DNA from: an uncultured Faecalibacterium sp.
GTDB taxonomy: Bacteria > Bacillota > Clostridia > Oscillospirales > Ruminococcaceae
Length of the DNA: 8,422 nucleotides
Assembly (NCBI GenBank): GCA_900765105.1
Contig: CAAFQM010000292.1
Location: 1 to 8,422 of the forward strand
Direction of reading: 5' to 3'
Shown here: in pieces, positions 5,411-8,422 of the stretch
How positions within the stretch are numbered: the stretch's first letter is position 1
How the letters are laid out: each line of letters starts with the position of its first letter
Program-made: the position numbers and the translations under genes
The notes under the pieces: model-generated
Told to the model about the DNA's origin: nothing
The model's database searches: none
Seen by the model: the letters and a program-made list of their open reading frames with translations, nothing else

Positions 5411-5756
5411 CCCTTATAATATGTACCATCCAGCGCCCGCTGTCAAGAGGAAACACCTCTGCCACGTCAAAACGCACCGGTGCATCGCTCAGGCCGTTCT
5501 GCTGCAGATAATATTGCGCGGCAAGGATCAGCCGCTTCTGCTTGGCAGTGTTCACTGCTTCGGCCGGACGCGAGACCGCGTCCCGGCTGCGGGTCTTGAC
5601 CTCGCAGATGACGATGGTGTCGTCCGGCTCCTGCACCACAACGTCCAGCTCGCCCATCCGGGTGCGGAAGTTATGGGTCAGAAGTCTGCAGCCCTGTTTG
5701 AGATACCAGCGGGCTGCGGCGGCTTCGCCCCTGCGGCCGGTCTCGGCGCGGTTCAC
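5394..5756 (-). CDS. yraN: YraN, UPF0102 family nuclease-like protein
   Basis: This 120-residue member of the UPF0102/YraN family has a restriction-endonuclease-like fold. Family signatures are visible: the N-terminal TGRRGEAAAARWYL (E11), then NFRTRMGELDVV (E36, D38), then VICEVKTRS (E52, K54). The last two form the E-x-D ... E-x-K pattern of PD-(D/E)XK nucleases. The cellular role is not firmly established; the constant proximity to rnhB suggests DNA or RNA maintenance. Translation starts at GTG 5756, which overlaps the rnhB stop as GTGA, with GGAG at 5765-5768 eight bases upstream. The final codons hold a candidate thrC promoter and include GTA, ATA and AGG, which look rare for this GC-rich region. 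Confidence 0.93.
   Translation of the reverse strand: MNRAETGRRGEAAAARWYLKQGCRLLTHNFRTRMGELDVVVQEPDDTIVICEVKTRSRDAVSRPAEAVNTAKQKRLILAAQYYLQQNGLSDAPVRFDVAEVFPLDSGRWMVHIIRGAFLA
5416..5446 (-). promoter_or_regulatory. Candidate thrC promoter nested in the 3' end of yraN
   Basis: The minus strand has a perfect -35 TTGACA (5441-5446) and TATTAT (5416-5421, 5 of 6 matches to TATAAT). The spacer is 19 bases, long but tolerated; CATATT, a poorer -10, would give 17. Transcription would start near 5409, about 115 bases before thrC. The AT-rich box sits in otherwise GC-rich coding sequence. Confidence 0.5.
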
Positions 5757-6400
5757 TTGCCGTTCTCCGGCCAGTAGCCCTGCTTTTTGAGGAAGCTGCG
5801 GCGGTAGAACGGCTGGATGCCGTACTGCGCGATCAGCTCATAGTGGAGCTTGGTCGGGTAGCCTTTGTGTTTTGCCAGCTGGTACTGCGGGTACTGCTTG
5901 TCCAATTCCAGCATATAGCGGTCACGGCTGACCTTGGCCAGCACAGATGCTGCGCCGATGCTGGCGCTGGTGGCGTCGCCCTTGACCACCGGCTGCGCCG
6001 GGATCTGCAGACCTGCCGGGGTGCGGTTGCCGTCCACAAGAACAAGGTTCGGCACGATGTCCAGCGTTTCCACGGCCTGTTTCATGCCGCCCATGGTGGC
6101 GTTGAGGATATTGTCCCGGTCGATGATGTCCGGCCCCACAAAGATGATCTGATAGGCAAGCGCTTTTTCTTTGATTTCATCAAACAGCGCTTCCCGCTTT
6201 TTCTCGGTCAGCTTTTTGGAGTCGTTGATGCCGTAGACGGGGTTTGCCGGGTCGAGGATGCAGGCCGCCACACAGACCGGGCCGCACAGCGGGCCGCGGC
6301 CCGCTTCGTCCACGCCGGCAAAGCAGCCGTACTGTGCACGCACAGCGGCATCGTACTCATACAGCGGGGCGGAGATCTCTTCATCGGAGCGGCGCTTCAT
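5753..6400 (-). CDS. rnhB: Ribonuclease HII
   Basis: RNase HII cleaves RNA in RNA-DNA hybrids and starts removal of single ribonucleotides from DNA. The protein has 215 residues, normal for the family. The catalytic acidic residues are D31 and E32 in AGVDEAGRGPLCGPV, D123 in LVLVDGN and D142 in VVKGDA. Other signatures are INDSKKLTEKKRE at 58-70, SIGAASVLAKVSRD at 147-160 and the AKHKGYPTKLHYE motif near the C-terminus. The ATG at 6400 overlaps the rbgA stop as ATGA, and the strong GGGGAGG at 6408-6414 lies 7 bases upstream. yraN begins within its stop codon. It is the third gene of the lepB operon, so its expression is tied to rbgA and yraN. Confidence 0.97.
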   Translation of the reverse strand: MKRRSDEEISAPLYEYDAAVRAQYGCFAGVDEAGRGPLCGPVCVAACILDPANPVYGINDSKKLTEKKREALFDEIKEKALAYQIIFVGPDIIDRDNILNATMGGMKQAVETLDIVPNLVLVDGNRTPAGLQIPAQPVVKGDATSASIGAASVLAKVSRDRYMLELDKQYPQYQLAKHKGYPTKLHYELIAQYGIQPFYRRSFLKKQGYWPENGK

Positions 6401-7320
6401 TCGTCATCCTCCCCGGCAAAGTCGGCCAGATCGTCCCGCTGCGGCGGACGTTCCAGCGAGATGCGGCCCCACTTGCAGGCGCGGAACTCGTCCACCAGCA
6501 TGATGGCGCAGCGCTCGGTGTTCACCTCGCCGCCGCGCACCAGCAGACCGCGCTTGCGGCCGATGGCCTCCATCAGTTCATAGGGCGGCAGAGCCATGGT
6601 CTCGGCGTCCAGCTTGTAGCGCTGGGCCACCAGATCCGGATAGTTGCGGCGCACTTCGTCCAGCAGGTTCATGGCAAGCTCTTCCACGTCCAGGATATCG
6701 TCCTTGATGGAGCCGATGAAGGCCAGATTGGAGGCGATGGTCTTGGAGTCGAACTTTTTCCACAGCACACCGGGCATATCCAGCAGGTCGAACTTGTCGG
6801 TGCTGACCCACTGTTTGCCCTTGGTCACGCCGGGGCGGTCGGCCGCCTTGGCGCGGGCAGAACCGGCAAAGGTATTGATGAAGGTGGACTTGCCCACGTT
6901 GGGGATGCCGCAGAGCATCACCTGCGTTTTGGCACCGCCCATGCCGCGGTTCTGGCGGCGTTCCAGCAGGCCGGAAAGTTCTTTTTCAATGGCGGCCTTC
7001 ACCGCATTGGCACCGCCCTTCTGCTTGGCGCTGATGGCCACACAGCCGGCATCTGCCGCGCGGAAATATTTGATCCACTCTTCGGTGACGGCCGGGTCGG
7101 CAAGGTCTGCCTTGTTCAGCGCATAGAGCTTGGGCTTGCGGGCCGTGATGCGCTCGATCTCCGGGTTCAGGCTGGACAGCGGGATGCGCGCATCCAGCAG
7201 CACAAGGCTGGCGTCCACATGCTGGATCTCCTGCTCCATCATACGCAGGGTCTTGGTCATGTGGCCCGGGAACCACTGAATATTATACTGGTTTGCAAAC
7301 CGGGTATCCATTTCGTTCAT
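6397..7320 (-). CDS. rbgA: RbgA (YlqF), GTPase for 50S ribosomal subunit assembly
   Basis: RbgA is a circularly permuted GTPase that drives a late step of 50S assembly. The 307-residue product opens with IQWFPGHMTK, whose H20 corresponds to the catalytic histidine of Bacillus subtilis RbgA (His9). The GTPase motifs come in permuted order: G4 NKAD at 69-72, G5 ISAK at 96-99, G1 GIPNVGKST at 138-146, G2 PGVT at 163-166 and G3 DMPG at 181-184. A helical C-terminal RNA-binding domain follows and ends in an acidic tail. I prefer the ATG at 7320 because it overlaps the lepB stop as ATGA. GGTGG lies close upstream at 7325-7329. An ATG three codons later (7311) is possible. A frame starting at 7356 would reach 40 bases into lepB and is unlikely. 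Confidence 0.95.
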   Translation of the reverse strand: MNEMDTRFANQYNIQWFPGHMTKTLRMMEQEIQHVDASLVLLDARIPLSSLNPEIERITARKPKLYALNKADLADPAVTEEWIKYFRAADAGCVAISAKQKGGANAVKAAIEKELSGLLERRQNRGMGGAKTQVMLCGIPNVGKSTFINTFAGSARAKAADRPGVTKGKQWVSTDKFDLLDMPGVLWKKFDSKTIASNLAFIGSIKDDILDVEELAMNLLDEVRRNYPDLVAQRYKLDAETMALPPYELMEAIGRKRGLLVRGGEVNTERCAIMLVDEFRACKWGRISLERPPQRDDLADFAGEDDE

Positions 7321-7871
7321 TTTACCACCCCAAAATCTGTAAAGGGCATAAAGCACACAAGCACCTTGCCCAGAATATCCCGCTCGTCGATACAGCCGAT
7401 GTAGGACGAACGGCTGTCCAGCGACTCGTTGCGGTTGTCGCCCATGAGGAACACCGTCCCCTCCGGCACCGTGTACGGGAACTGAAGGTCATAGCCCAGA
7501 TAGGTCGGCTCTGCAATGTAGTCCTCCTGCAGAACTTCGCCGTTCACTTCCACCGTGCCGGTGCTGTAGTCGATGCTGACGGTATCGCCGCCTTTGGCAA
7601 TGACACGCTTGACCAGCGGCTTGCCGTAGGCCGTGTAGCTGTCCACGATGACCACATCGCCGCGCTGGGGCGTGTAGCCCGCGCCCCAGACGATGAGCTT
7701 GTCGCCATTGATCAGCGTGGGCACCATGGAACTGCCGTCCACCTGAATGATGCGGAAGAAAAACGAGAAAACCAGTACCAGCACCAGCGCTGCCGAAATG
7801 AGCGCCTCGTACCATTCCAGCAGGCCCTGCCCGCGGGCGGGCTTTGCCTGCTGCGTCTGCTGCTGTTCCAT
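7317..7871 (-). CDS. lepB: Signal peptidase I
   Basis: This membrane serine protease removes signal peptides from exported preproteins. The 184-residue product has a short glutamine-rich cytoplasmic N-terminus (MEQQQTQQ), one transmembrane helix at about residues 22-42 (ALISAALVLVLVFSFFF), and the catalytic domain outside. The nucleophile S48 lies in VDGSSMVPTL and the general-base K88 in LVKRVIA. Box E is GDNRNESLDSR at 144-154. The size and single transmembrane segment are typical of Gram-positive type I signal peptidases. The ATG at 7871 is chosen because AGGTG at 7880-7884 is 8 bases upstream; a GTG three codons earlier would lie on that site. It is the first gene of its operon, with its own promoter after the rplS terminator, and its stop overlaps the rbgA start. 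Confidence 0.96.
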   Translation of the reverse strand: MEQQQTQQAKPARGQGLLEWYEALISAALVLVLVFSFFFRIIQVDGSSMVPTLINGDKLIVWGAGYTPQRGDVVIVDSYTAYGKPLVKRVIAKGGDTVSIDYSTGTVEVNGEVLQEDYIAEPTYLGYDLQFPYTVPEGTVFLMGDNRNESLDSRSSYIGCIDERDILGKVLVCFMPFTDFGVVK

Positions 7872-7912
7872 TGTCTGCACACCTCACTCTCGGGTTTTGC
7901 GTCACTTACCTG

Positions 7913-7942
7913 ATTATAGTACAATACGCACCGCTTTTGCAA
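7913..7942 (-). promoter_or_regulatory. Promoter of the lepB-rbgA-rnhB-yraN operon
   Basis: The minus strand has a perfect -10 TATAAT (7913-7918) and TTGCAA (7937-7942, 4 of 6 matches to TTGACA) at 18-base spacing. It lies between the rplS terminator and lepB, giving a leader of about 35 bases. Confidence 0.7.
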
Positions 7943-7983
7943 GCCGGAACCGCCTGCAAATGCTGCGCGGCCCGAATTTTGAT

Positions 7984-8016
7984 AAAGAAAAAAGGGACAA
8001 CGAGGTTGTCCCTTTT
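7984..8016 (-). terminator. Intrinsic terminator of rplS
   Basis: On the minus strand AAAAGGGACAAC pairs perfectly with GTTGTCCCTTTT around the 3-base loop CTC. The RNA continues into a run of six U, then C and three more U. It starts about 23 bases after the rplS stop. The A-run on the other arm would also allow some termination of antisense transcription. Confidence 0.93.
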
Positions 8017-8039
8017 CTCCCGTTTCAAATCGGGGATGA

Positions 8040-8381
8040 TCAAATATCGCTCTTGACCTTGGCAGCCTTGCCCGTACGGCCACGCAGGTAGAACAGCTTT
8101 GCGCGGCGGACCTTGCCCTTGCGGACAACGGTGACCTTCTCAACGAAGGGGCTGTTGATGGGGAAGACACGCTCGATGCCGACACCATAAGCCACGCGGC
8201 GAACGGTGAAGGTCTCAGCAACGCCGCCGTGCTTCTTTGCGATCACAGTGCCCTCAAAGGCCTGAATGCGCTCACGGTCGCCTTCCTTGATACGAACATC
8301 AACGCGGACGGTGTCGCCGACGTTGAACTGGGGCTTTTCAGCCTTGATGCTGCCTTCAGAAATAATCTTCAGTGCGTCCAT
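8040..8381 (-). CDS. rplS: 50S ribosomal protein L19
   Basis: L19 sits at the interface between the 30S and 50S subunits. The 113-residue product matches the family length. Family signatures are FNVGDTVRVDVRIKEGDRERIQAFEGTV in the N-terminal half, GVAETFTVRRVAYGVGIERVFP in the middle, and a basic C-terminal half with VRRAKLFYLRGRTGKAAKVK. The ATG at 8381 is chosen because GGAGG at 8390-8394 lies exactly 8 bases upstream. An in-frame ATG five codons earlier would place this site inside the gene and adds MEDSK, which is not family-like. A strong terminator follows. The gene is usually last in an rpsP-rimM-trmD-rplS operon, so its promoter is probably outside the window to the right. Confidence 0.97.
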   Translation of the reverse strand: MDALKIISEGSIKAEKPQFNVGDTVRVDVRIKEGDRERIQAFEGTVIAKKHGGVAETFTVRRVAYGVGIERVFPINSPFVEKVTVVRKGKVRRAKLFYLRGRTGKAAKVKSDI

Positions 8382-8389
8382 TTTTGAAT

Positions 8390-8394
8390 CCTCC
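8390..8394 (-). promoter_or_regulatory. Ribosome binding site that decides the rplS start
   Basis: GGAGG on the minus strand, 8 bases before the ATG at 8381. The upstream in-frame ATG at 8396 overlaps it and has no comparable site of its own in the visible sequence. Confidence 0.85.
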
Positions 8395-8422
8395 ATTTGT
8401 TTTTAGACGTTCATACACGGCA

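Noticed and set aside
1..8422. Mobile element, CRISPR array, toxin-antitoxin, defence or prophage content
   Set aside because: No transposase or integrase motifs, no repeated spacer pattern and no tRNA-like attachment site are visible. Every gene is a conserved chromosomal type with matching codon use.

Overview
This is an ordinary-looking chromosomal housekeeping segment of a Gram-positive anaerobe. All ten recognisable genes lie on the minus strand and read from the right edge to the left. The moderately high GC content, GGAGG-type ribosome binding sites, gene order (rplS, lepB, rbgA, rnhB, yraN, then tig, clpP, clpX) and protein sequences suggest a Clostridia member, most likely a Faecalibacterium-like Oscillospiraceae/Ruminococcaceae. 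The genus is an inference from the look of the proteins, not a database result.

Layout in direction of transcription. (1) rplS (ribosomal protein L19) ends at a textbook intrinsic terminator. (2) A promoter at about 7913-7942 starts a tight operon: lepB (signal peptidase I), rbgA/ylqF (50S assembly GTPase), rnhB (RNase HII) and yraN (UPF0102 nuclease-like). The genes overlap by 4 bases at lepB/rbgA, rbgA/rnhB and rnhB/yraN, which implies translational coupling. (3) thrC (threonine synthase) follows after a 100-base, hairpin-rich leader and seems to have its own promoter inside the 3' end of yraN. A calcineurin-like metallophosphoesterase of unknown substrate follows 34 bases later. (4) tig (trigger factor) has a clear extended -10 promoter and a leader of about 138 bases. 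(5) clpP and clpX follow; clpX runs off the left edge after 264 codons. A perfect 17-bp inverted repeat with a 17-base spacer lies between tig and clpP.

Functionally, tig-clpP-clpX groups nascent-chain folding with ATP-dependent degradation. The lepB-rbgA-rnhB-yraN block groups secretion, ribosome assembly and nucleic-acid maintenance, a conserved neighbourhood near rplS in Firmicutes. thrC and the phosphoesterase are less usual passengers.

I see no mobile element, CRISPR array, tRNA, rRNA, phage or defence system, and no gene-free stretch longer than 300 bases (the longest gap is 217 bases). Nothing here looks like an undescribed multi-gene system. The items worth a second look are regulatory: the tig-clpP inverted repeat, the nested thrC promoter and structured leader, the palindrome on the tig -35 region, and a glycine-rich insertion in ClpP.
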